From the NCBI GenBank assembly GCA_905215015.1, contig CAJMOS010000035.1, positions 1-23,857 on the forward strand: a DNA stretch of 23,857 nucleotides, read 5' to 3'. Each line of letters begins with the position of its first letter. Position 1 is the first letter of the stretch. Positions 8,060 to 16,037 of this stretch are shown in pieces. Under the pieces are notes generated by a model that was not told where the DNA came from, searched no databases, and worked only from the letters and a program-made list of their open reading frames with translations. Made by a program: the position numbers and the translations under genes. Source of the DNA: an uncultured bacterium (lineage in GTDB: Bacteria > Spirochaetota > Spirochaetia > Sphaerochaetales > Sphaerochaetaceae).

Positions 8060-8163
8060 GTAGCGCTAAATAAAACAGAAAAATTGCGTAGAATGGTAAT
8101 ATTTTTCGAAGAAACTAGTGACATCCTCAATATTTTGCAAACAGTTTGGCGCCTTGCCCTGTG

Positions 8164-8191
8164 TTGACTTGTTGCCTTTTTTTTTCTTAAT
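8164..8191 (+). promoter_or_regulatory. Promoter of the DUF4912-GH57 unit
   Basis: TTGACT (8164-8169, five of six consensus bases) is followed after 16 bp by CTTAAT (8186-8191, four of six). The spacer carries a run of T residues. Predicted transcription would start about 20-25 nt before the ATG at 8221, leaving a short leader with GGGGGT (8211-8216) as the ribosome binding site. This is the divergent partner of the ygeX promoter. Confidence 0.5.
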
Positions 8192-8220
8192 CTGTAAAGG
8201 ATTTTAGTGCGGGGGTACGC

Positions 8221-8952
8221 ATGGTACTGATTAATCTCGGTGCGCTTTCCGACAGCGAGCTACGTTACATAGCCCAGCAGGAAGGTTTTGGGGATTGGGA
8301 AGATGCAGATCGGGAAGATCTCATCGAACGTCTTCAGGAAAAGTATGAGGATGAGGATAATCCTGTCCCCGAGACAAAAGGCGCTGGCACCACGCGCCGG
8401 TATCTCACATCTTTGACCGACTTCGGCATGGAGGCATCTTCCTCCGACGAACTGCCTGGGGTCGAGAAACTGCCGGCCGACTACAACTCGACTTCCATCC
8501 ATCTCCTGATCCGGGATCCCCAGTGGGCCTATGTCTACTGGTCGATCGCGCCCGCTACGAGGGAGACGCTGGATGACAAGAACGGGTGCGGCCTGTTCCT
8601 GAGGGTGCAGCTGCAGCAGGAAGGTGCGGGAACCCCGGTCCACTTCGACATCGAGGTGGGCCTGAACGACAACGAGTGGAACATCAACCTGGACGACAGC
8701 TCCGGAGTCTATACCGTCCTGCTCTGCTACCGCCAAGCTGACGACACCATCCAGCAGCTGGCGAGCAGCGGCAGTGTCGCCATGTATCGCCCCTACTGGG
8801 CGGACCACTATGCGGAAATCGGGGCGGAGGCGGACTTGTTCAACATCTACTTCTCCAGCCTTGTGACCCGGAGCGGGGAACCGGTGGACAACCAGATCAT
8901 CCGCAACATCGCCCGCATTTTCACCGAGGGGGAGCGCAATGCCAAAAACTAA
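8221..8952 (+). CDS. DUF4912 domain protein, probable partner of the downstream GH57 enzyme
   Basis: A 243-residue soluble protein. Residues 7-43 (ALSDSELRYIAQ..., then DREDLIERLQEKYE) resemble the small helix-extended-helix fold of SAP or Rho-N-terminal domains. An acidic and polar linker follows (44-80). The DUF4912 domain covers about 84-190: it opens with LPADYN, then the hallmark DPQWAYVYWSI (99-109), a 'LFLRVQL' strand and a 'NEWNINLDDSSGVYTVLL' region. The domain has a beta-rich, carbohydrate-module-like pattern and no obvious catalytic residues. Its function is not established. The last 14 nt overlap the GH57 gene, so the two products are probably made together. The start has GGGGGT 4 nt upstream and a promoter just before it. 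Confidence 0.8.
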   Translation: MVLINLGALSDSELRYIAQQEGFGDWEDADREDLIERLQEKYEDEDNPVPETKGAGTTRRYLTSLTDFGMEASSSDELPGVEKLPADYNSTSIHLLIRDPQWAYVYWSIAPATRETLDDKNGCGLFLRVQLQQEGAGTPVHFDIEVGLNDNEWNINLDDSSGVYTVLLCYRQADDTIQQLASSGSVAMYRPYWADHYAEIGAEADLFNIYFSSLVTRSGEPVDNQIIRNIARIFTEGERNAKN

Positions 8953-10525
8953 CTATGTCGCATTCATTTTGAACGCGCACCTTCCCTATGTGCGCCATCT
9001 GGAGTATCCCCGTTTCCTGGAAGAGGACTGGTTGTACGAGGCGATCTGCGAGACGTACCTGCCGATGATCCGGATGCTGAACCGCATCGCCGACGACCAG
9101 CTGCCGGTCAAGCTGGTCATCAGCGTCAGCCCCACCTTGGCTACCATGCTTGGCGACGAGCCGTTGCAGGAACGGTTCCTCGCCTATCTGGAAAAGCACA
9201 TCGAGCTGGGCCAGAAAGAGGTCCAGAGAACCGCCAGCGAGCAGCGCGAGTACGCCGAGATGGCCCAGGAGTACCTGAGCAGGTACCAGAGCGACCTCGA
9301 GGACTTCGAGGCCTGCGGACACAACATCCTTGAGAGTTTCCGCCGGCTCGAGGAGCGGGGGGTGGTCCAGCTGATCACCACCGCCGCGACCCACGCCTAT
9401 CTTCCGCTCTACCAGGAGTTCCCTGCCGCCATCAACGCGCAGATTGACCTTGGCATCAAGAGCCATCTGGAGAATTTCGGCCGCATGACCCGCGGCTTCT
9501 GGCTGCCGGAGTGCGGCTACTTCCCTGGTCTGGAACGCTACCTGAAGGTCAAGGGAGTGCAGTGGTTCCAGTGCTCCAGCCAGAGCATGCTGCTGTCCCC
9601 CGACCGCGTGGACGCCGGCAACCTGCGCCCGATCCGCTGCCCCAACGGGGTCGCGGCTTTCCCGCGCGACTACGAGCTGACCAGCCTGGTCTGGTCCAAC
9701 ACCGAAGGGTATCCCTGCGATCCCCACTACCGCGAGTTTTACCGGGATATCGGCTACGACCTTCCGATGGATTACATCAGAGATTACATCGATGCCAGCG
9801 GACAGCGTATCTTTACCGGATTCAAGTACTGCGCAATCACCGGCAAGACCAACGAGAAGGTGCCCTATGTCCCCAGCATCGCCAAGGACCTGGTCAAGGT
9901 GCATGCCTCGAACTTCCTGTACAACGTCCAGGACAAGGCGCGCCGTACCAGCAAGCTGATCGGGGAGAAGCCGTTCTTCACGCTTGCCTTCGATTGCGAG
10001 CTCTTCGGCCACTGGTGGTACGAAGGCATCGACTGGCTGGAGCAGGTGCTCCGTCAGTCCTGCGCCGATGGGTGCACTACCGAGATGACCACGCCGAGCC
10101 TCTTCCTGGAGACCAAGCCGAACCTGCAGACTGCCAGGCCGGCATATTCTTCCTGGGGAGTCGGCGGCTTCAGCAGCACGTGGCTGGATGGGAGCAACCA
10201 GTGGATCTACCGGCACGTCTTCGAGGCGATCAAGCGCATGGGAGAGCTGGCCGAGCGGTTCCCCGACCAGGCCAGCCTGAAACAACGCTTCCTCAACCAG
10301 GCGGCGAGGGAAGTGCTTCTGTCCATGGCGAGCGACTGGCCCTTCATCATGTACAACAAGAGCGACGCGACCTACGCGAAGAAACGCTTCGAGGGCCATC
10401 TGGAGAACTTCAACGTCGTCTACAGCAACATGTGCAAGAATGCCGTGAACACCGAATGGCTGGTCAAGGCGGAGCGCAAAGACTTGATTTTCAAGGACAT
10501 CAATTACAACATCTTCCGTGGCTAA
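8939..10525 (+). CDS. GH57 1,4-alpha-glucan branching enzyme homologue (DUF1957 C-terminus)
   Basis: A 528-residue protein matching the length and layout of GH57 branching enzymes, which form alpha-1,6 branches in glycogen-type glucans. The nucleophile motif RGFWLPECGY (185-194) gives Glu191, and the acid motif AFDCELFGHWWYEG (350-363) gives Asp352. The spacing between the two agrees with characterised bacterial GH57 branching enzymes. An insertion-like helical segment lies at 85-140, and a helical C-terminal domain of DUF1957 type ends in 'DATYAKKRFEGHLENFN'. No signal peptide, so cytoplasmic. The ATG at 8939 lies inside the end of the DUF4912 gene behind a GGGGGAG ribosome binding site. An alternative is a 4-alpha-glucanotransferase, but the paired motifs favour branching. 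Confidence 0.88.
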   Translation: MPKTNYVAFILNAHLPYVRHLEYPRFLEEDWLYEAICETYLPMIRMLNRIADDQLPVKLVISVSPTLATMLGDEPLQERFLAYLEKHIELGQKEVQRTASEQREYAEMAQEYLSRYQSDLEDFEACGHNILESFRRLEERGVVQLITTAATHAYLPLYQEFPAAINAQIDLGIKSHLENFGRMTRGFWLPECGYFPGLERYLKVKGVQWFQCSSQSMLLSPDRVDAGNLRPIRCPNGVAAFPRDYELTSLVWSNTEGYPCDPHYREFYRDIGYDLPMDYIRDYIDASGQRIFTGFKYCAITGKTNEKVPYVPSIAKDLVKVHASNFLYNVQDKARRTSKLIGEKPFFTLAFDCELFGHWWYEGIDWLEQVLRQSCADGCTTEMTTPSLFLETKPNLQTARPAYSSWGVGGFSSTWLDGSNQWIYRHVFEAIKRMGELAERFPDQASLKQRFLNQAAREVLLSMASDWPFIMYNKSDATYAKKRFEGHLENFNVVYSNMCKNAVNTEWLVKAERKDLIFKDINYNIFRG

Positions 10526-10546
10526 GGCTTGATGCTGGAAGCATTT

Positions 10547-10574
10547 GGGGCTCGCTGTGAGGCGGGCCCCTTTT
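10547..10574 (+). terminator. Intrinsic terminator after the GH57 branching-enzyme gene
   Basis: GGGGCTCGC (10547-10555) pairs with GCGGGCCCC (10562-10570) as a 9 bp stem with one G-T wobble and a six-base loop. TTTT (10571-10574) follows. It starts 22 nt after the stop codon and separates the glucan genes from the dcw cluster. The ~205 bp from here to the mraZ promoter hold no gene I can support. Confidence 0.8.
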
Positions 10575-10778
10575 CGTGTTGCAAGAAAAAGCAGGGAGTT
10601 CCTCGCACGGGCGGTATCCCCATGAGGAGACCGTATCCGCTCTCGGCTTTCCCTGCATGTCCACCATGGCCCTTCCTGCCTGGAAAAGCAAGTTCATCCC
10701 CAGGACATGGGGGTTCCGTTTGTGTAGTAGTCCTTCGGTTTTCTTTCAAGCTTGCCGACAAAAACACCGGATTCGTCC

Positions 10779-10807
10779 TTGAGGTGTGGTGGGGAAGAGT
10801 GTAGATT
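10779..10807 (+). promoter_or_regulatory. Promoter of the dcw cluster (Pmra)
   Basis: TTGAGG (10779-10784) and TAGATT (10802-10807) are 17 bp apart, each with four of six consensus bases. The predicted start point is near 10813-10815, giving a leader of about 55 nt before mraZ. The promoter lies in the last AT-enriched stretch before the cluster and is overlapped by the GTG-repeats described separately. Confidence 0.5.
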
Positions 10808-10828
10808 TGTGGTACAAAGTGGAATAAA
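10789..10828 (+). promoter_or_regulatory. Putative MraZ operator: four GTG-repeats at 10 bp spacing
   Basis: GTGGGG starts at 10789, GTGTAG at 10799, GTGGTA at 10809 and GTGGAA at 10819, so four direct repeats begin exactly 10 bp apart on one face of the helix. Known MraZ operators are direct TGGG-type repeats with about 5 bp between them, upstream of mraZ. The array covers the predicted -10 element and start point, as expected for autorepression. Two more GTGGG copies (10840, 10861) are out of phase. Confidence 0.65.
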
Positions 10829-10867
10829 TTTCCATCTTTGTGGGAGAAATCTTCGAAGGAGTGGGAC

Positions 10868-11329
10868 ATGCTGACCGGTGAATTCCGGGTATCCATTGAC
10901 GACAAGGGAAGGGTTTCGGTCCCGAGCAAGCTGCGCGCCGCCATCGGTGGCGACAGCCTGTATGTGACCAAGGGCCTGGAAAATTGTCTCTGGCTGATGC
11001 TCCCCGCCTATTTTGAGAAACTCGCCGAGATCATCCAGCCGGGTCCTGGTTCCGCCTTTGACCGGAACCGCAGGTACATGCAGCGCCTGATCATCAGCCC
11101 TGCCCAGCAGGTAGAAATCGACCGCGCCGGGCGCATCAACATCCCTCCCACGCTCAGGGACTTCGCCGGTCTCGAGCTGAAGAAGGAGTGCACGCTCCTT
11201 GGGTCGGGAACCTATCTCGAGCTCTGGAACGCCGACGCGTATGACAAGTATCTCGAGGACGCCCAGGCCTCGTTCGACCAAGCCGCCGAGAGCCTCAGCG
11301 AGCAGCTGAACATGCTGGGGAGGGAATGA
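10868..11329 (+). CDS. mraZ: Transcriptional regulator MraZ
   Basis: DNA-binding regulator that opens the dcw cluster and usually represses its own promoter. It has 153 residues (normal length) and the two tandem SpoVT/AbrB-like half-domains of the family: DDKGRVSVPSKLR (11-23) and DRAGRINIPPTLR (85-97), each with the DxxGRxxxP core. The ATG at 10868 has AAGGAG (10856-10861) 6 nt upstream and gives the family N-terminus MLTGEF. An in-frame upstream ATG at 10838 lacks a ribosome binding site and would place 10 unrelated residues before it. The stop is followed after one base by rsmH. The repeat array upstream fits a MraZ operator. Confidence 0.95.
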   Translation: MLTGEFRVSIDDKGRVSVPSKLRAAIGGDSLYVTKGLENCLWLMLPAYFEKLAEIIQPGPGSAFDRNRRYMQRLIISPAQQVEIDRAGRINIPPTLRDFAGLELKKECTLLGSGTYLELWNADAYDKYLEDAQASFDQAAESLSEQLNMLGRE

Positions 11330-11330
11330 G

Positions 11331-12218
11331 ATGGAATACGTGCACTACCCGGTGATGTACCACGAAGTCCTTTCCTACCTGGTTCCCCAACGGGACGACG
11401 CCTTGATGGTCGACTGCACCACCGGCGAGGGCGGGCATACCCGGCTTTTCCTGGAGAAATACCCCCATCTGCATGTCACCGGTCTGGACCGGGACAGCGG
11501 GATCCAGAAGAAGGCCATAGCCCGCATGCAGCCCTTCGGAGAACGGTTCACGCCGGTCAACACATGGTTTGACGATTACTGGGAAACCTACCAGGGTCCC
11601 AAGGTGGACCTCGTGCTGTTCGACCTGGGTATCTCCTCCTATCACTTCGCAGAGTCGGAACGGGGCTTCTCCTTCCAGAAAGAGGAAGAGCTGGACATGC
11701 GTCTTGACCTGCGCCAGAGCCTGAGCGCGGAGACGGTGGTCAACACCTATCAGGAAGAGGACCTCGCGAACATGATCTACCGCTATGGAGAGGAGCGCTA
11801 TTCCCGCCGTATCGCCCGTGCGATTGTCGAGGCGAGGGCGAAGGAGCGCATCGTCACCACCAAGCAACTGGCCGACATCATATTCCACGCGGTGCCCCCG
11901 CAGTACCGCTACGGCCACATCCACCCGGCGACACGAAGCTTCCAGGCAATCCGCATCGAGGTAAACCGGGAGCTGGACCGGATCGAGCCGGCCATACGGG
12001 GCGCGGTTGACGCGCTCCTGCCAGGCGGAAGGGTTGCGGTAATCACCTTCCACTCATTGGAGGACAGGTCGGTCAAATGGCTGTTCCGGGAGTTGGCCGG
12101 AGGCGACCAGCCGAAAGTGAGGATCCTCACCAAGCACCCAGTAGTGCCCAGCGAGGAGGAAATCGCAGAAAACAGCCCCTCGAGAAGCGCGAAGCTTCGG
12201 GTAGTGGAGCGGATATAA
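11331..12218 (+). CDS. rsmH: 16S rRNA (cytosine-1402 N4) methyltransferase RsmH
   Basis: SAM-dependent enzyme that methylates N4 of C1402 in the ribosomal P site; traditionally called MraW. It has 295 residues, slightly below the usual ~310. It begins HYPVMYHEVL (5-14) as in the family. Conserved blocks are the SAM loop DCTTGEGGHT (28-37), FDLGISS (97-103), HPATRSFQAIRIEVN (198-212), ITFHSLEDR (238-246) and NSPSRSAKLR (281-290). It starts one base after the mraZ stop, with the ribosome binding site GGGAGGGAA inside the mraZ end. mraZ-rsmH is the near-universal head of dcw clusters. Confidence 0.96.
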   Translation: MEYVHYPVMYHEVLSYLVPQRDDALMVDCTTGEGGHTRLFLEKYPHLHVTGLDRDSGIQKKAIARMQPFGERFTPVNTWFDDYWETYQGPKVDLVLFDLGISSYHFAESERGFSFQKEEELDMRLDLRQSLSAETVVNTYQEEDLANMIYRYGEERYSRRIARAIVEARAKERIVTTKQLADIIFHAVPPQYRYGHIHPATRSFQAIRIEVNRELDRIEPAIRGAVDALLPGGRVAVITFHSLEDRSVKWLFRELAGGDQPKVRILTKHPVVPSEEEIAENSPSRSAKLRVVERI

Positions 12219-12228
12219 GGAGTCGGAT

Positions 12229-12597
12229 ATGCAGAGCGCAATCAAATATCAGTATCAAGAACCCTACCGGCAGCCTCGAAAGACTCCCGTCAGGGACTTC
12301 GAGCCCATCCCGCAGAAGGATACCATCGGAAAGGCGATGGTCATCGGCATGATCGTGTTCATCATGAGCGTGATTTTCTGCATCGTCTGGGAGGCCGCCG
12401 TCGCGCGATCCCTCGAGCTGCAGAAGCAGAGTTTGCAAACCACCATCAGAGAGCTGGACGAGCAGAAGCGCGACCTGCGCGCCATCATCGCCAGCCAGCA
12501 GATGCCGGAAGAGGTGGTCCGGCTTGCCATGCAGGACGACGTCCGCTTCGTCGCCATCGACCCGAAGCAGGCCATCAGGGTGGGGGGCGTAGACTGA
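12229..12597 (+). CDS. ftsL: FtsL-like septum formation protein
   Basis: A 122-residue bitopic membrane protein. A basic, proline-rich cytoplasmic N-terminus (1-33) is followed by one membrane helix (about 34-55, KAMVIGMIVFIMSVIFCIVW) and a periplasmic coiled coil (about 58-90: LELQKQSLQTTIRELDEQKR). Size, topology and position between rsmH and murF match FtsL, which joins FtsB and FtsQ and activates septal FtsWI synthesis. Sequence is poorly conserved in this family, so the call rests on architecture and context. AAGGAG (12217-12222) overlaps the rsmH stop and lies 6 nt before the ATG. In most bacteria ftsI would come next; here murF follows after a single base. Confidence 0.75.
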   Translation: MQSAIKYQYQEPYRQPRKTPVRDFEPIPQKDTIGKAMVIGMIVFIMSVIFCIVWEAAVARSLELQKQSLQTTIRELDEQKRDLRAIIASQQMPEEVVRLAMQDDVRFVAIDPKQAIRVGGVD

Positions 12598-12598
12598 C

Positions 12599-13957
12599 AT
12601 GAGGCTCAAGGATCCCTTCTCGCTCTTTTTAGTTGCGCGCGTGTGTGGCGGACGCCTGGTCCGCCCGAATGGCGCGTCCGTCGATTCCGTCTCCATTGAC
12701 ACCAGAAACCTGGAGAAGGGAGCCCTTTTCTTCGCTCTCGCCGGCGGGAACTGCGACGGTTCCCGCTTCGTCCCTCTGGCGGAATCGCTAGGCGCCCGCG
12801 CGGCGGTCATCGCCGAGAGCCGTGTCGCCGAGCTGCTTCCCGCCTGCTCGATTCCGCTGATCGCAGTCAAGGACACGCTAGGCGCATTGCAACGCTTTTC
12901 CGCCTGTGAATTGAACAAGTACACCCAGGTGGAGTATGTGGGAGTGACCGGCTCCTGTGGCAAATCGACGACCAAGGAGGCGATCAGCGCCATCCTTTCG
13001 GTCCATGGAAACACCGTCAAGACTCCCGGAAACCTCAATAGCGAGATCGGCCTTCCCCTGAGCGTCTTGCAAGTGGGCCCGGACACCCGCTATGGAGTCT
13101 TCGAGATGGGCGTCGACCACGTGGGGGAGATGGGCCGCATGCTTGATGTCATGAAGCCCGACGTGGCGGTGTTGACCAATATCGGCATCTCCCATTTGGA
13201 GAAATTCCATAGCCGGAGGGCCATCGCCCACGAGAAGGGGAAAATCTTCCATCCTGGCATCGGCGCCGGGTTCATCAGTCGTGGTTGTCCTTTCACCAGG
13301 CAGATCGAGAAGGAGCGCGGGTTCCTTTTGGGGTCGTTTGACGCGTCCGACCTGCTGGTTGAGGATCTTGGATTGGATGGTTGGCGGCTGAACATTGCGG
13401 ACCAGCGATGTGTCGTGCACGTGTTCGGCCGCCATCTCCTCCATGACATCGCCGCCGCGGTGCGGGTGGCCCGCTACCTGGGTGTGCCGGATGTCGAGAT
13501 TGCCGAGGGGCTGGACGGATTCAGGCCGATGGAGGGAAGGGCCACCGTGCTGAACGGCGAGGTGACCATCATCGAGGACTGCTACAACGCCAGCTTCGAC
13601 TCGACCAGCTCCATGCTGGACACCATGGCCAAGGTCCCTTGGAAGGGGGCCAAGAAGGTGGTGCTCGGAACCATGAAGGAACTGGGAAGCGCAAGCGTTT
13701 CCGCCCACCTGGAAGTAGCGAGGCGCATCCTGCGCTGTGGCTTTGACGGTGCCTTCCTGTATGGCAAGGAGATGTGCGGTGCCTATGAGCTCCTGAAAAG
13801 GAGCGGCTACCAGGGCTCTCTCGCCTATACGGACGATTTTGACGACCTGCGCGACCAGGTGATCCATGGTGTCAGGCGCGGGGACCTTTGCCTGATCAAG
13901 GGCTCCCGGTCGATGGCGATGGAGCGTTTGATTCCGTTTCTGAGGCAGGTGGGGTGA
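12599..13957 (+). CDS. murF: UDP-N-acetylmuramoyl-tripeptide--D-alanyl-D-alanine ligase
   Basis: ATP-dependent ligase that adds D-Ala-D-Ala to UDP-MurNAc-tripeptide, the last cytoplasmic peptide step. It has 452 residues, the normal length. Motifs: 'SIDTRNLEKGALFFAL' in the N-terminal substrate domain (32-47), P-loop GVTGSCGKSTTKE (115-127), TPGNLNSEIGLPL (142-154), FEMGVDHVGEM (168-178) and the DCYNAS substrate motif that opens the C-terminal domain. It begins one base after ftsL and its stop overlaps the mraY start. murE, which often precedes murF, is absent here, so the tripeptide precursor must be made from genes elsewhere. Confidence 0.95.
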   Translation: MRLKDPFSLFLVARVCGGRLVRPNGASVDSVSIDTRNLEKGALFFALAGGNCDGSRFVPLAESLGARAAVIAESRVAELLPACSIPLIAVKDTLGALQRFSACELNKYTQVEYVGVTGSCGKSTTKEAISAILSVHGNTVKTPGNLNSEIGLPLSVLQVGPDTRYGVFEMGVDHVGEMGRMLDVMKPDVAVLTNIGISHLEKFHSRRAIAHEKGKIFHPGIGAGFISRGCPFTRQIEKERGFLLGSFDASDLLVEDLGLDGWRLNIADQRCVVHVFGRHLLHDIAAAVRVARYLGVPDVEIAEGLDGFRPMEGRATVLNGEVTIIEDCYNASFDSTSSMLDTMAKVPWKGAKKVVLGTMKELGSASVSAHLEVARRILRCGFDGAFLYGKEMCGAYELLKRSGYQGSLAYTDDFDDLRDQVIHGVRRGDLCLIKGSRSMAMERLIPFLRQVG

Positions 13958-14835
13958 TGGCCGGTTTCCTTCTGGGTTTCTGCTTCACGTTGGTGCTTTC
14001 ACTCTGCCTGCTCCATTCCAGGCTCAAGCTGGTGGTACGGATCAAGCCGGAGCTGAGGGACGTGCAGAAGTCGAAGAGCGGGACCCCTACGGTAGGGGGT
14101 ATCGCCTTCATAGTTGCCACCACGATTGTTTCGCTCATCCTGCGCTTGAGCCCCGTCGAGCTGCTCTCCATGGGACTCTTTGCCTGCATCGGCCTGGTGG
14201 ACGACCTGGAAAAGACCCACACCCGCAACGGTGACGGCATGAAGAGCGTCACCAAACTGCTCGCCCAGTTCCTCGCTGCGTTCCTGACCGTGCTGATGCT
14301 GGGATTGAACGATCTGATTGAAACGAATTCAAGCTACAGCGCCTTCGCCATCTGTTTCCTTGTCTACATGGTCAACGCGGTCAATATCTCCGACGGTCTG
14401 GACGGTTTGGCGACGCTGATGGCCCTTCCGGCCCTCTTGCTGGTTGCCGCATTCGACCATGATCCGTTCCTGTTGGCTTTTATCGGGTCCCTGCTGGGAT
14501 TCCTGATCCTCAACGTGAAGCCCGCGAAGTATTTCATGGGTGATGCCGGCAGCCATGCCATCGGCGCGGTGCTCGCCTTGGCGGCGTTGGTGCATCATCG
14601 GGAAGGCCCCGTGCTGGTAGCGACGATTCCTTTCTTCGTGGAATTCCTCAGCTCGTTCGTGCAGATCGTCGCCATCCGGCTGTTCGGCCGGAAGGTGTTT
14701 GCCATCGCGCCATTGCACCATGACCTGCAAAAGCATGGATTGGGGGAAAGGACCACGGTCGCCATCTTTTTTCTGGCAAGCTTGTCGAGTACGCTGGTTG
14801 CTGTATGGCTGATGGGAAGGGGAGGGTTCGCGTGA
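13957..14835 (+). CDS. mraY: Phospho-N-acetylmuramoyl-pentapeptide transferase
   Basis: Integral membrane enzyme that transfers phospho-MurNAc-pentapeptide to undecaprenyl phosphate, forming lipid I. It has 292 residues, shorter than the usual 320-360, with about nine membrane segments. Signature pieces: KSGTPTVGG (40-48), VDDLEK with the Asp pair (81-86), NAVNISDGLDGLA (140-152), KYFMGDAGSHAIG (191-203) and the histidine motif APLHHDLQK (251-259). The ATG overlaps the murF stop (TGATG), and a GTG codon directly before it is also possible. An in-frame upstream ATG at 13888 lies inside murF and adds a non-membrane leader, so I reject it. The closest alternative family, WecA-like transferases, fits the motifs less well. 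Confidence 0.93.
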   Translation: MAGFLLGFCFTLVLSLCLLHSRLKLVVRIKPELRDVQKSKSGTPTVGGIAFIVATTIVSLILRLSPVELLSMGLFACIGLVDDLEKTHTRNGDGMKSVTKLLAQFLAAFLTVLMLGLNDLIETNSSYSAFAICFLVYMVNAVNISDGLDGLATLMALPALLLVAAFDHDPFLLAFIGSLLGFLILNVKPAKYFMGDAGSHAIGAVLALAALVHHREGPVLVATIPFFVEFLSSFVQIVAIRLFGRKVFAIAPLHHDLQKHGLGERTTVAIFFLASLSSTLVAVWLMGRGGFA

Positions 14836-16037
14836 TGTTGGATGCCGACCAGTGGGATGCATCGAACCGCATGGCATCGCTGAGACAGGAGCGCCGCTAT
14901 GGAGCGTTCACCTTCCTGTGCCTGGTCGTCTTCCTGACCTGTTTCGGCCTTCTCATGCTCTACAGTTCCTCGTATGACGAGGCAATCCGCCATGGCTTGC
15001 CCCACTATTACTTTTTCGTACATCAACTGGCATTTGTCGTGCTCTCGGCTTTCGTCGGCGTTGTCGTCTACTACCTACCAATCAAGGTGCTGAGGATGTT
15101 GACTATTCCGATGGTGGTGGTCGCCTTCCTGCTGATGCTGCTCAGCCTGTTCACCCCGCTGGGGGTGGTGGTCCTTGGCGCCCGCCGCTGGATCCGGCTC
15201 GGTCCGCTTTCCCTGCAACCGAGCGAGCTGGTCAAGGTGGCGTCCATCTTCTTTATCGCAGACTGGTACTCGAGGAATCTTACAAGGATGGTCCGCTATC
15301 TGGTGCCGATGGCGGTGATGCTGCTTTTCGCTGTCCTGATCCTGATGCAGCGGGATTTCAGCACGACGATCGTCTATCTCTGCCTTTGCCTGGCGTTGCA
15401 GATGGCGGCAGGCCTTCATTTCGGCATCCTGCTCCTTTCCTTGGCCGTCATCTTTGTGCCCAGCATCCTGGCGATTCTGACCGCCCCCTACCGCATCCAG
15501 CGCATGGCTTCGTTCCTTTTCCCGGGAATCGACCGCAGCGGCGCTTCCTACCAGGTGGACAGCGCCTTGAAGGCGATCCGGAACGGGGGCCTGTTCGGAG
15601 TCGGACTGGGCTCCGGGACCTATAAGCTGGGAATCCTCCCCGAGGTGCAGAATGATTTCATTTTCGCTTCGATGTGCGAGGAACTGGGACTGTTCTGGAT
15701 GCTTTTCCTGCTCGCCCTTTTTCTGCTTTTCGCCATTCTGGGATATCGGAGCTTCGCTCAGATGGTCCACCATGACCGCTTCCTCGGATATGTGGATTTC
15801 GGCCTGACCACCCTGATCATCAGCCAGGTGGTGATCAACGTCTCGGTCGTCACCGGCCTGCTGCCTCCGACCGGCATTCCTCTTCCTTTCTTCAGCCAAG
15901 GGGGGACGAACCTGTTCGTCACCCTCGTCTCCAGCGCGGTGCTTTTCAAGATCATGGTCGAGCTCGGCAGACAGCCGGTTCCAGGCGATGCGCGCGGGAC
16001 TGGCAAGAGCGTCAGTTTTCCGGTGAGGAACCCATGA
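14835..16037 (+). CDS. ftsW: Septal peptidoglycan polymerase FtsW (SEDS family)
   Basis: SEDS glycosyltransferase that polymerises lipid II at the division site. It has 400 residues and about ten membrane helices. Landmarks are LYSSSYDEA (42-50), GARRWIRLGPLSLQPSELVK (115-134), the loop ending LPEVQNDFIFA (268-278), whose Asp274 aligns with the essential SEDS aspartate, and GLLPPTGIPLPFFSQGG (341-357). FtsW and RodA are hard to separate by sequence; position in the dcw cluster favours FtsW. The ATG overlaps the mraY stop (TGATG) behind GGAGG (14821-14825), and the stop overlaps ftsQ (ATGA). Its usual transpeptidase partner FtsI is not encoded in the window. Confidence 0.93.
   Translation: MLDADQWDASNRMASLRQERRYGAFTFLCLVVFLTCFGLLMLYSSSYDEAIRHGLPHYYFFVHQLAFVVLSAFVGVVVYYLPIKVLRMLTIPMVVVAFLLMLLSLFTPLGVVVLGARRWIRLGPLSLQPSELVKVASIFFIADWYSRNLTRMVRYLVPMAVMLLFAVLILMQRDFSTTIVYLCLCLALQMAAGLHFGILLLSLAVIFVPSILAILTAPYRIQRMASFLFPGIDRSGASYQVDSALKAIRNGGLFGVGLGSGTYKLGILPEVQNDFIFASMCEELGLFWMLFLLALFLLFAILGYRSFAQMVHHDRFLGYVDFGLTTLIISQVVINVSVVTGLLPPTGIPLPFFSQGGTNLFVTLVSSAVLFKIMVELGRQPVPGDARGTGKSVSFPVRNP

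Noticed and set aside
5103..8063. A 986-codon open frame on the + strand across the GH57/DUF3536 and ygeX genes
   Set aside because: It lies antisense to two genes with clear catalytic motifs, has no recognisable domain, and is explained by the third-position GC bias of the real genes.
8921..10399. A 492-codon - strand open frame across the branching-enzyme gene
   Set aside because: It mirrors the GH57 gene, which has intact motifs, coupling and a terminator. Its translation shows low-complexity Ala/Gly/Val/Leu-rich composition without family features.
9511..10560. A 349-codon + strand frame inside the branching-enzyme gene
   Set aside because: It is a frame-shifted shadow rich in Arg, Pro and Gly, with no ribosome binding site or domain.
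10656..10709. Inverted repeat CATGTCC/GGACATG between the glucan terminator and the mraZ promoter
   Set aside because: A seven-base match with a 40 nt loop can occur by chance, no flanking pairing extends it, and it lies outside the predicted transcript.
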